9,291 bases of DNA from DAOTUL01 sp034437435 (GTDB lineage: Bacteria > Chloroflexota > Anaerolineae > Aggregatilineales > Phototrophicaceae). Both the position numbers and the translations under genes were made by a program. Positions 1 through 7,006 of the stretch are shown in pieces (the stretch's first letter is position 1; every line of letters starts with the position of its first letter). A model generated the notes under the pieces. It searched no databases. It was not told the origin of the DNA and saw only the letters and a program-made list of their open reading frames with translations. The DNA lies in assembly GCA_964417785.1 (NCBI GenBank), contig CAYQJO010000175.1, forward strand, positions 1 to 9,291, written 5' to 3'.

Positions 1-104
1 TAGCCGTTGGCGTATTCGTGCTTGTCTTGGCTCATCTCCTCAAATACGAGGTATTCCTCTTCCGTCATCGGAAATGAAAGGGGGTGTATCGGTTCAGCAA
101 CCAT
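1..104 (-). CDS. Uma2-family (DUF820) putative endonuclease, N-terminal fragment
   Basis: This is the first 34 codons of a gene that runs off the left edge, read from the ATG at 104. The visible protein contains MTEEEYLVFEEM followed by DKHEYANG. This matches the start of the Uma2/DUF820 family, in which a T-x-E-E-Y-L helix is followed by a K-H-E-Y-x-x-G strand. Family members are about 190-residue PD-(D/E)XK-fold proteins, predicted but mostly unproven nucleases, common in Cyanobacteria, Chloroflexota and Deinococcota. The catalytic half lies outside the window, so activity cannot be judged. A GGAG sequence 11 bases upstream is a plausible but loosely spaced ribosome-binding site. The gene is 345 bases downstream of recJ on the same strand and probably has its own promoter. 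The family call rests on a short stretch. Confidence 0.75.
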   Translation of the reverse strand, partial: MVAEPIHPLSFPMTEEEYLVFEEMSQDKHEYANG

Positions 105-164
105 GATAGTCTTTTCTCCATCCTATACAGGCTTTTCCAGAAAAATACATAGCTCTACATTTCT

Positions 165-229
165 GCGGACGGCAACAATGCCGTCCCACAAACATGGGTT
201 TTCGTAGGGACGCGATTTTTCGCGTCCGC
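165..229. repeat. Pair of inverted REP-like palindromes
   Basis: Two perfect hairpins lie head to head. The first pairs 167-174 (GGACGGCA) with 179-186 (TGCCGTCC) around a 4-base loop. The second pairs 208-215 (GGACGCGA) with 220-227 (TCGCGTCC) around TTTT. Read on opposite strands they align as GGGACG-(GC or CG)A-4 bases-T(GC or CG)-CGTCCGC, so they are diverged copies of one element in inverted orientation. Their outer arms (165-171 GCGGACG and 223-229 CGTCCGC) are also complementary, so the whole block could fold as one structure. The layout resembles paired REP elements or a tiny MITE. Neither hairpin is followed by a T-run on either strand, so intrinsic termination is not supported. Confidence 0.75.
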
Positions 230-266
230 CGTGAGAATAACTATTTCTTGGAAACGCCACATGTGC

Positions 267-304
267 ATTGTATCATGAGAATAGGGTGGTCATTCAATTG
301 TCAA
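267..304 (-). promoter_or_regulatory. Possible promoter for the Uma2-family gene
   Basis: In an AT-rich stretch on the minus strand, TACAAT (272-267) resembles a -10 box and has TTGAAT (297-292) 19 bases upstream. An exact TTGACA lies at 304-299 and could instead pair with TATTCT at a tight 15-base spacing. Transcription would start near 260 and give a leader of about 150 bases carrying both inverted palindromes. The spacings are not ideal, so this is only a candidate. Confidence 0.3.
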
Positions 305-362
305 TTTACTACTTATACTCGTATTTCTACGTAATAAAATCACAGCCATATTTTTCGCTATT

Positions 363-378
363 TGTGATACCGATCACG
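363..378. promoter_or_regulatory. CRP/FNR-like dyad
   Basis: The sequence TGTGA-TACCGA-TCACG closely resembles the TGTGA-N6-TCACA operator of CRP/FNR-family regulators. Its inner arms GTGAT and ATCAC are perfectly complementary. It lies in non-coding DNA about 70 bases past the recJ stop and about 60 bases upstream of the candidate Uma2 -35 region, so it could serve that gene. A single chance match in AT-rich DNA is also possible. Confidence 0.25.
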
Positions 379-389
379 ACGCAGTATAT

Positions 390-411
390 GGGACGGCACG
401 CGGGCCGTCCC
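390..411. repeat. REP-like palindrome downstream of recJ
   Basis: A perfect 8-bp stem, GGGACGGC (390-397) with GCCGTCCC (404-411), closes a 6-base loop. On the minus strand it is preceded by CGTAGGG, the same lead-in as the palindrome at 204-227, so it appears to be a third member of that repeat family. It begins 39 bases after the recJ stop and could act as an mRNA-stabilising 3' structure for the operon. No T-run follows on the minus strand, so it is not a classical terminator. Confidence 0.65.
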
Positions 412-449
412 CTACGGTGTGGCGGTACGTCTTGCTGAGCGATGTGAGT

Positions 450-2783
450 TCAATGGTTGGATTCATGCCCCAAAAGACTTTCTGGATCAGCACGGCGAAA
501 GTATGCCCGGTAGGCGGCGGTCTCTTGCAGCAATGACATCAAGCGCGTGTTGGTCTTGTTGATATTGGAGACGATCAACGTATCGCCAGGAAGCCGCCCG
601 GTGTCGACGATGCGGATGGAATCGCCGTTGACATACTCGACGTGAATGTGCTGCCGGGCGACCAGCCAATCCAATCCGGCCCGCACCGTATCCAGGCGCT
701 GACCGACGGCACTGGCAATCTCGCGCAGCCCAACCGGCGCGGCCCGTGACTTCAGCACATGTTTGACCACACCACCAAACCGCTCCAGGAATACTGTGAG
801 TGAGTCCGTACCCGGATTAACCCCGAACAGCACCACACGGGCCGGATTTACCACCTTCAGGACACGGGACAACTCGCCGCTATCGGGTGGCGCGGTCCAG
901 ATGACCAGGGTCTGCGCCGGGCGCAGTTGATCGCGTCGCTGCCCCTCGATGCCCGGTACCGGCGCACCTTCGTTCCAGATGACATGATCGCCATCAATCA
1001 GGATCAACTCGGCCATCTGGTTGCCCTGCGACAAATGGCGGTAATCCACTACCTCGACCGCTTCAGGCTCAAACTGGTCCGGTGACTCGACCGGACGAAA
1101 ATCGACCAGTTCCAGCCGGACCTCGCGGTTACCCTGGTACACATTGTCGCTAATCCGATAAGCCACATCGAAGCGTCCGCTCGGCATGTGGTCCATGTCG
1201 GCATTCCACCACAGGACATTCTGGCGGGTCCCTGCCGGGTCCTCGACCCTCAAACGGACGTGGTTCTTTTTCTGGCCCAGGTAGCGCTCGCCGGTGAGAG
1301 TCACGCTGAGGGTTGCCAGTGTCAGCGGAGGATTGCCCTGCCCGAACGGACCAAGCTGGCCCAACGAATCGACCAGTGCCAGATCGACCGCCTGCAATGG
1401 CAGATAGGCGTCGATAGCCAACCGGCCATCCGGCTCGCTCCGCGTGGCACTGACTGCCTGTGACAGTTCGTAGCGAAACTCATTCAGCCGGCCCGCCGGG
1501 AAGCTCACCCCTGCCGCCATGGTATGGCCGCCGAAGTTGATGATGAGTCCCGCGTTCCTGGCATCGACTTCGGCCAGCGCGGCGGTAATATCCACCCCGG
1601 CGACACTGCGGGCAGACCCGCGTATCACCCCGTCCTCACCCAACTTACCCAGAATCGCGGGACGGTTGTACTGCTCCACCAGACGGTTCGCCACAATCCC
1701 GACGATACCCCCCGGCCACAGCGGATCGGCCAGTACGATAACCGCATGGTTCAACAGCGATGGTTGGTCCGCAAGCTGCTGCTGCGCGGCGGCGGTGACG
1801 TTGCTGGTGTGCATCTGCCGTTCGGCATTATAGCCCTCAAGCTGGTTCGCCAGGATTCGCGCCCGTCCCTCATCGTGGGTGGTCAGCAACTCAACTGCGA
1901 GGTTGGCGTCGGCCAGACGCCCCAACGCATTCAGGCGCGGAGCGAGACCGAAACCAATGTCTTCCGTGTTGATGTACGCCGCCATCAATCCACTGTTTTC
2001 AATCATGGCACATAGGCCAGGTCGTTCGGTCTGGCGCAGCATATCCAGCCCAACCTGGAGCAGATAGCGCGTATCGCCCCTGATCTCGGCTACATCGGCC
2101 ACAATTCCCAGCGCCACCAGGTCCAGCGAGCGCAGTTCGTCATCCTGGCGGTCAAAGCGAGCATACAGCGCCTCCACCAGCTTATAGGCCACCCCTACCC
2201 CCGGCAGTGTGCGCAGGGGATGGTTGGGATTAAGCCGCTGCGGATTCACAACCGCATGCGCGTTGGGCAGTTCCGGCGGCAGCAAATGGTGATCGGTTAC
2301 AATCACATCGACACCCTGACCGTTGGCAAAATCAACCGCTTCATGGGCGGCAACGCCAGTATCGCAGGTGACGATCAACTGCGCCCCGGCAGCGATCATG
2401 TCGCGCAGGCGTGGAATGTGAACACCATGCCCCTCGGCCAGCCGGTCGGGGATGGAATACATAACATCGCCCCCCAGGCTGTCCAATGCCTCCACCAGCA
2501 GCGCCGTCGCCGTCTGGCCGTCTACGTCGAAATCGCCCCAGATCGCGATTCGCTCACCGGAGTTGATGGCCCGCAAAATACGCACAACCGCCCGATCCAT
2601 ATCCGGCAAATCCGACGGCGGCGCGGGGTTGTATAGCTCAGGGTCGAGAAAGCGGCGGACGGCATCGACATCGGTCAGGCCGCGCCGGGTGAGAACCTGG
2701 GCGATCAAACCGGATACCTTCAGGGCGGCGGCGAGCGCCTCAGCGTCTTCGGTTGGTGCTGGTGGGTCGATCCAGACAGTCAT
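450..2783 (-). CDS. recJ: Single-stranded-DNA-specific exonuclease RecJ with C-terminal extension
   Basis: RecJ degrades single-stranded DNA 5' to 3' using Mn2+/Mg2+ in recombination and mismatch/base-excision repair. All DHH-phosphoesterase signatures are present (777 aa, numbered from ATG 2783): GDFDVDG 83-89, CDTG 140-143, TDHH 163-166, PGVGVAYK 194-201, ALGIVAD 224-230, PRLNALGR 282-289, and WPGGIVGIVANRL followed by GSARS 389-393. The DHHA1 motif GGHTMAAG is at 418-425, and an OB-fold region begins after PFGQGNP (479-485). About 200 residues then follow beyond the OB fold. They include a winged-helix-like stretch (about 682-727) absent from E. coli RecJ. The preferred start is ATG 2783, because an AGAG sequence lies 6 bases upstream; the adjacent GTG at 2786 is the alternative. 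It is the last gene of the operon, separated from the nuclease stop by 6-9 bases. Confidence 0.96.
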   Translation of the reverse strand: MTVWIDPPAPTEDAEALAAALKVSGLIAQVLTRRGLTDVDAVRRFLDPELYNPAPPSDLPDMDRAVVRILRAINSGERIAIWGDFDVDGQTATALLVEALDSLGGDVMYSIPDRLAEGHGVHIPRLRDMIAAGAQLIVTCDTGVAAHEAVDFANGQGVDVIVTDHHLLPPELPNAHAVVNPQRLNPNHPLRTLPGVGVAYKLVEALYARFDRQDDELRSLDLVALGIVADVAEIRGDTRYLLQVGLDMLRQTERPGLCAMIENSGLMAAYINTEDIGFGLAPRLNALGRLADANLAVELLTTHDEGRARILANQLEGYNAERQMHTSNVTAAAQQQLADQPSLLNHAVIVLADPLWPGGIVGIVANRLVEQYNRPAILGKLGEDGVIRGSARSVAGVDITAALAEVDARNAGLIINFGGHTMAAGVSFPAGRLNEFRYELSQAVSATRSEPDGRLAIDAYLPLQAVDLALVDSLGQLGPFGQGNPPLTLATLSVTLTGERYLGQKKNHVRLRVEDPAGTRQNVLWWNADMDHMPSGRFDVAYRISDNVYQGNREVRLELVDFRPVESPDQFEPEAVEVVDYRHLSQGNQMAELILIDGDHVIWNEGAPVPGIEGQRRDQLRPAQTLVIWTAPPDSGELSRVLKVVNPARVVLFGVNPGTDSLTVFLERFGGVVKHVLKSRAAPVGLREIASAVGQRLDTVRAGLDWLVARQHIHVEYVNGDSIRIVDTGRLPGDTLIVSNINKTNTRLMSLLQETAAYRAYFRRADPESLLGHESNH

Positions 2784-2792
2784 CACAGGCTC

Positions 2793-3554
2793 TCAGAACT
2801 CAACTTCCGCAATCTGGTCAAAATCAAATGCAAAATCCTCGGCTGTTTCAATTTCACCGTCGGATTCTGTCTGCCCGGCGGCGATTCCACGCTCACAATA
2901 CGAGCGATACACACAGAAGCTACAGCGTCGCGTATCCGTCGTCAGATCGAACACCTGGCGCTCATCAATCTCGGTAATCAGGGCCTCTAACCGCGCTCTG
3001 GCCTTCCGGTGCTGGTCGCTGTCGTAGGCGAAGCGTTCCGGCTCATCCGGGAAGTTGGCGAACCAGTACACCATCTCGACCCGCTCTGGTGCATAACCGC
3101 CAGCCTCCACCAGCACATAAGGATAGACCAGCGTTTGCAGCCGGTCCGCCAGAACCTCACGCGGTGTGCGGCGGGTGGCTGTCTTCCAATCGATGATAAC
3201 GCCCTGCCCTACCAGCAAATCATATTGCGCCGAAAGCCGCGACCCGGCAAGGGGTACTTGCAGCGCGCCCTCAGCCCGCCGGTCCGGCAAACTTGCATAC
3301 TCTGAATCCAGATAAGCCTGCCACCAGCGGCGCAGCTCGTCGTCCATCGCCGCCCTGCCGATCACCTCCGCCGGGATGCCCACAACATGCTGCTGCACCA
3401 TCCGGTGGAAATCCACGCCACGCCGCATTAGTTCCTCGTGTTCCATCAGCGGCTCGGACTGGACGGCGGGCCAGCGCAGCCGCTGCATATAGCGCAGTTC
3501 AAAACGGCGGGCGCAATCGACATAATCCTGCAAACTGCTCTGGCTGTAGATCAT
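2793..3554 (-). CDS. Cas4/AddB-like PD-(D/E)XK nuclease with Fe-S cysteines
   Basis: This 253-aa protein has the layout of stand-alone RecB-type nucleases (PDDEXK_1 family). An N-terminal Cys14 lies in a Y-x-x-C-x-R-R-F context. Active-site residues are His50, Asp112 (AQYDLLV), Asp122-Trp-Lys124 (IIDWKTA), and the Q140-x3-Y144 motif. A C-terminal C211-x2-C214-x5-C220 completes, with Cys14, the four-cysteine set that binds a 4Fe-4S cluster in AddB and Cas4. The family cuts or trims single-stranded DNA ends; the exact polarity here is unknown. An acidic tail of about 25 residues follows the cluster. The start overlaps the DUF4058 stop as ATGA, implying coupled translation. No CRISPR array or cas genes are nearby, so an AddB-like partner of the upstream helicase is a better reading than Cas4 proper. 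Confidence 0.9.
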   Translation of the reverse strand: MIYSQSSLQDYVDCARRFELRYMQRLRWPAVQSEPLMEHEELMRRGVDFHRMVQQHVVGIPAEVIGRAAMDDELRRWWQAYLDSEYASLPDRRAEGALQVPLAGSRLSAQYDLLVGQGVIIDWKTATRRTPREVLADRLQTLVYPYVLVEAGGYAPERVEMVYWFANFPDEPERFAYDSDQHRKARARLEALITEIDERQVFDLTTDTRRCSFCVYRSYCERGIAAGQTESDGEIETAEDFAFDFDQIAEVEF

Positions 3555-4387
3555 TGCTGGACCATCCGCATACGCTGCCGAATACGGTCCTGGTCAATCG
3601 GGCTGTAGGTCTCAAAGCGTTGCGGCAGCATGCTGTAGTCCACGCGCCGGCTGTAGATGCCCAGACTGCTGTAGGTGAGGTTGTACACGGCACCAAAATC
3701 AACCTGAACCACATCATCTCCCGCCAGCGGCAGTGTCAGTTCAGGGATGGCGACATCTACACCAAAAGCATGAGTATGCGCCTTGCCTTTCTCAAATGTC
3801 GGGGATGGATCGCTGACTGTGATCCGGTAGGGGTGCGATCCAGGTTGATGAGGATACATCGGGATGCCGCGAATGGGCGATGGTGTTTCGTGCAGATAGT
3901 CGATTTCGACAAGCCGAACGCCGGATTTAAGCGTGTTCGCACGTTTAATTTCGTACTGCAAATCACCGGAACCACCCGGCTTGTTGGTCGCAGACAGCAG
4001 TTCAAAGCGGAGAACCACCGTTCCATCATCTATGAGCGTGACGACTACAGTATCCAGATACGCATCCAGATCAATCCGAAAGGTCTCAACGATGGGTTGT
4101 GTCATGGTGGCGGGTGTGCCACTCATGACACCCGCTGGCGGACGCTGCTCATAGTCGTAAACGACAATATCCGGTTTTTGCCTGCGGATTCGTTCGCCGC
4201 TGTCGGGATGATACTCCTGGATTTGAAGCGACTCATCAATGCCAACTTCGTAGCCTGCTGGTAGCAGTTGGTCAATTGCTTCAGCAAGCTTGGTGATATG
4301 GTTGGTATGAAACCCCTCCCACCCACTGTGAGACTGGTAATAGCTGTGCAGGTGCGCGTTTACCCCAAGATACTGATTTTCACGCAT
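3551..4387 (-). CDS. DUF4058 family protein, possible PD-(D/E)XK-like enzyme
   Basis: The 278-aa product resembles the DUF4058 family: a start like ENQYLG (family: PGMDPYLE), then W23-E24-G25-F26-H27, KPDIVV at 71-76, FELLSATNK at 128-136 and GVRLVEIDYL at 156-165. The family has no established function. By inference, Asp73, Glu129 and a downstream lysine (Lys136 or Lys148) echo the PD...E...K pattern of Uma2/PD-(D/E)XK proteins. I see no signal peptide or membrane segment. I prefer ATG 4387, which overlaps the helicase stop as TAATG, has GGAAGGG-like purines upstream and gives the family-like N-terminus. An ATG at 4408 would add 7 residues but has no visible ribosome-binding site. Being sandwiched between helicase and nuclease suggests a DNA-related role. 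Confidence 0.85.
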   Translation of the reverse strand: MRENQYLGVNAHLHSYYQSHSGWEGFHTNHITKLAEAIDQLLPAGYEVGIDESLQIQEYHPDSGERIRRQKPDIVVYDYEQRPPAGVMSGTPATMTQPIVETFRIDLDAYLDTVVVTLIDDGTVVLRFELLSATNKPGGSGDLQYEIKRANTLKSGVRLVEIDYLHETPSPIRGIPMYPHQPGSHPYRITVSDPSPTFEKGKAHTHAFGVDVAIPELTLPLAGDDVVQVDFGAVYNLTYSSLGIYSRRVDYSMLPQRFETYSPIDQDRIRQRMRMVQQ

Positions 4388-6615
4388 TACTTCTGCCCTT
4401 CCCACCATGATTGCAAGGCGATAAATGGAGTTGCCTGATACGCCGGGCTGCGCGGGCGGCCCGTGTTCCAGGTGACGATCAGATCACGCCGCGCCCGTGT
4501 GATGCCGACATAGAACAGGCGCAGCCGCTCCGCCGCGTATTCGTACCTTGCCCGCTGCGACGCCACACCTTCCTCATACGGAAACGGCAGCGTGTCCGCC
4601 AGCCGGTTGAGTTGTTCCAGCGCTTCGGCTTCCAGGTTCAGCCCGTCGCGAATGTACCAGCGCTCTCCGATAAACTGGTCCTGCGGTTCCGCTGAAGGAT
4701 AGTCGTAATTGTTCACCGACATCAGATACACGCGGTCCCATTCCAGCCCTTTGGCGGCGTGGACGGTGGCGACTGTCACCTTGCCTTTGTGCCTGTCCGG
4801 ATCGTAGCCGCCGGCGTCCTCCCCCAGGTCGGGTACCCGGCGGCGGTTCTGGGCCACCGCTTTGAGTTCGTCGGCATAGTCTGGCAGCCGCCAATGCGGA
4901 TTGGTCTCCCCGGCACGGCGCAGAAACAGCGCCAGACTGTGCGCGATGGCGAGATCGGCTGCCGTGATGAACAAATCTTGCGCCAGCGTCAAAACCAACT
5001 GGTCAACTGGCAGCACCACCGCGTTCTGCCAGCGCTGCATCAAACCGCGAAAGACCAGCAGATAATCCCGCACGATCTCATCACCAGAGACCAGTTCGGT
5101 CACGGCGGCGCTGTCCAGCCAATCATGATCGCTGCCGGGATAGAGATAGTCTTCGACCTGACGGCAGCCGCGCAGCACCTGCACGGTGCGGTCCAGGCGG
5201 GCGTTGGTGTCGGGATCGTCGCGGTCGTCGCGCCGCCAGACCTTGTAAGCCATCGCCATTCTGTTCGCTGCGCTGGGTGTGGTGAGCGCTTCCAGCAAAT
5301 GCACCAGCGCACCGGCGGTCTCGCGGGTGGAACTGGTGCTGCGCAGGAGTTCCACCACATCCAGATCGGCGGCCTTGAGCGACCGGACCAGGGTCGCGCC
5401 GCGTTCGTTGCGCGGCACCAGCACGGCCACCGTCTTGTCCTGATTATCGGGCAGCCAGCGCACCAGCGACCGCACCAGCACCTCGATCTCTTCATCGCCT
5501 TGCAGCGGCTCGGCATAGAGATGGATGGCGTCCGGTGCATCGGGCGGGTTGGGCTGTGGATCACCTTCAGGCGTCGGCTCGATCTTCGGCGGATTCAGCG
5601 GTTTCAAATCCTGGACTGCCGCCACCGGGTGTTCCCATTCGATCAGGAAATTGGCGAGGCGAATGATACTGTGGGTTGAGCGTCCCGAATTGGGCAGTTC
5701 ACGGGCCTGAACGCCCTGTTCCTGCAAGAAGTGGCGCAGATATTCGGGCCGGGCGGTGGTGAACGTCTCGTAGATGGCCTGATTGGGATCGCCCACGCGC
5801 ACCCAGTTACCGCCCTCCCCGCTGATCTGGCGCAAGATGGTCTCCTGGAGTTTGCTGCTGTCCTGGGCTTCGTCTTCCAGCACATAGGGCCAGCGCCGCC
5901 GCAGCCGGTCCAGGTATTCTTCGTCGGTTTCCAGCACTTTGAGCGCCAAACGGATCAAATCCTGGAAGTCGACAGCACCACGATACGACAGACCGCGTTG
6001 GTAATTAACGTAGATCGCCTGACACATCTCTGCCAGCGGCAGCGGTGAGCCGAAGCGATCCAGGCCGCGCCGGACGTCTTCGGGTTCCAACCGCAAGTCT
6101 TTGGCCTGCTTGATGAAGTTGCTGGCGATGGCTTTCACCTCATCCGGCCACCGATTCTTCAGCAGATTGTCCAGCCGGTTGTCCTCAAAATCGGGATCGA
6201 TGTAAATCTCACCGGCGCGGGGATACGTCCTGAGCCAGGCGGTTACCGCATCCAGCAGAATATCGTCGGACTCGCGTTCATCTGCGATCTTGAAGCTGGT
6301 ATCCAGCCCGACCAGATCGGGCCGTTCACGCACGATGTCGTTGGATAGGCCGTGCAGTGTGCGCACCCGGTAGCCCAACGTCGGCAGCAAATCGCGCTCC
6401 ACCAGGAAATCGCGCACCTGCCGCGAGAAGTTGTTCACCGCCGAGTTGACCAGCGTCACGATCAAGACTTCCTCGTGATCGTCCAACCGCATCACCAGAT
6501 CGGCGGCCAGCGCTGAGAGCGTGCGTGTTTTGCCACTGCCCGGCACTGCCGAGACTCCCATCCTGCCGCCAGTGTAGGCCAGGACTTCGGCCTGCCTGGG
6601 ACGGGGTTCAAACAT
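4387..6615 (-). CDS. UvrD/Rep-type SF1A DNA helicase
   Basis: This 742-aa ATP-dependent helicase has every SF1A motif: Q-motif PRQAE (6-10), Walker A AVPGSGKT (23-30), motif Ia with TLVNSAVNNF (54-63), Ib TLHG (86-89), VDFQDL (215-220), Walker B EDEAQD (247-252), motif III GDPNQAIY (275-282), motif IV LPNSGRS (307-313), motif V TVHAAKGLEW (617-626) and motif VI RLFYVGITRAR (699-709). Arg707 is the probable arginine finger. Family members move 3' to 5' on single-stranded DNA. A proline-rich linker occupies about 339-361. Unlike AddA or RecB there is no C-terminal nuclease domain; a separate nuclease is encoded two genes downstream. The start has GGAAG 7 bases upstream and overlaps the receiver gene by 8 bases. 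It is more diverged than housekeeping UvrD/PcrA, so no symbol is given. Confidence 0.96.
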   Translation of the reverse strand: MFEPRPRQAEVLAYTGGRMGVSAVPGSGKTRTLSALAADLVMRLDDHEEVLIVTLVNSAVNNFSRQVRDFLVERDLLPTLGYRVRTLHGLSNDIVRERPDLVGLDTSFKIADERESDDILLDAVTAWLRTYPRAGEIYIDPDFEDNRLDNLLKNRWPDEVKAIASNFIKQAKDLRLEPEDVRRGLDRFGSPLPLAEMCQAIYVNYQRGLSYRGAVDFQDLIRLALKVLETDEEYLDRLRRRWPYVLEDEAQDSSKLQETILRQISGEGGNWVRVGDPNQAIYETFTTARPEYLRHFLQEQGVQARELPNSGRSTHSIIRLANFLIEWEHPVAAVQDLKPLNPPKIEPTPEGDPQPNPPDAPDAIHLYAEPLQGDEEIEVLVRSLVRWLPDNQDKTVAVLVPRNERGATLVRSLKAADLDVVELLRSTSSTRETAGALVHLLEALTTPSAANRMAMAYKVWRRDDRDDPDTNARLDRTVQVLRGCRQVEDYLYPGSDHDWLDSAAVTELVSGDEIVRDYLLVFRGLMQRWQNAVVLPVDQLVLTLAQDLFITAADLAIAHSLALFLRRAGETNPHWRLPDYADELKAVAQNRRRVPDLGEDAGGYDPDRHKGKVTVATVHAAKGLEWDRVYLMSVNNYDYPSAEPQDQFIGERWYIRDGLNLEAEALEQLNRLADTLPFPYEEGVASQRARYEYAAERLRLFYVGITRARRDLIVTWNTGRPRSPAYQATPFIALQSWWEGQK

Positions 6616-7006
6616 GGATATGCTTCCACATCCGGGCTTTCAGGTCACGGATCGACCCGCCCTTCTCCACCAGTTCGACCACCCCGATGTCGATCAACTC
6701 CTGGTTGATGTCCGGATGCAGATTGGCGGTGTAACATACAATCGGGATGTCATACTTCTGGCGCACCGTCCGCGCCAGTTCGACCCCGGCTCGGCGACCC
6801 TGCGCCGAATAGACGGTACGGTTGGTCGGTGTAATCAATCGGATGTCGAGCAAGATCAGCGCGATGGAATCGGAATCCTTCTCAAGAGCCTGGAGCGCTT
6901 CTTCGGCGCTACGAACGGTCATCACCTCAAAATCCATCTCCAGGTTGCGGATCACCCCGCCCATATCCCACTGCTGGTCTTCGACATACAAAACACGCGG
7001 TTTCAT
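6608..7006 (-). CDS. Single-domain response regulator (CheY-like receiver)
   Basis: The 132-aa protein is a receiver domain and nothing else. It has the acidic pocket Glu9-Asp10 (YVEDQ), phospho-acceptor Asp54 in LILLDIRL, Thr93 in VCYTAN and Lys115 in VEKGG, the full set for phosphorylation and conformational switching. A short loop after Asp54 (about 58-72) is longer than in CheY. No DNA-binding, enzymatic or c-di-GMP output domain exists, so it must signal by binding another protein or act in a phosphorelay. The ATG overlaps the kinase stop as ATGA and has GAGG 8 bases upstream. Its own stop lies within the first codons of the helicase. The kinase is the obvious phospho-donor; a helicase or nuclease target is inferred from gene order only. 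Confidence 0.95.
   Translation of the reverse strand: MKPRVLYVEDQQWDMGGVIRNLEMDFEVMTVRSAEEALQALEKDSDSIALILLDIRLITPTNRTVYSAQGRRAGVELARTVRQKYDIPIVCYTANLHPDINQELIDIGVVELVEKGGSIRDLKARMWKHIHV

Noticed and set aside
7..207. Plus-strand open frame of 66 codons at the left edge
   Set aside because: It runs antisense to the Uma2-like N-terminus and then through the first palindrome; the product has no family features, and the minus-strand reading is clearly recognisable.
390..411. Intrinsic terminator of the recJ operon
   Set aside because: The hairpin is strong, but the minus-strand sequence after it (ATATACTGCG) has no T-run; the same holds for the other two palindromes.
2793..3554. Cas4 of a CRISPR-Cas system
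   Set aside because: The Fe-S nuclease motifs fit Cas4, but there is no repeat-spacer array and no other cas gene in the window; the helicase/RecJ context fits an AddB-like role better.
3293..4264. Long open frame on the plus strand (323 codons), with others such as 4759-5679 and 7234-8001
   Set aside because: They lie antisense to genes with full family motifs, encode Arg/His/Gln-rich sequence with no recognisable domain, and are typical by-products of high-GC coding on the other strand.
4388..4408. Upstream ATG at 4408 as the DUF4058 start
   Set aside because: No ribosome-binding sequence precedes it, and the extra seven residues are not family-like; ATG 4387 gives a TAATG coupling and purine-rich upstream sequence.
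4387..6615. AddA or RecB identity for the helicase
   Set aside because: The protein is 742 aa and ends shortly after motif VI, with no C-terminal nuclease domain, so it is better described as UvrD/Rep-type.
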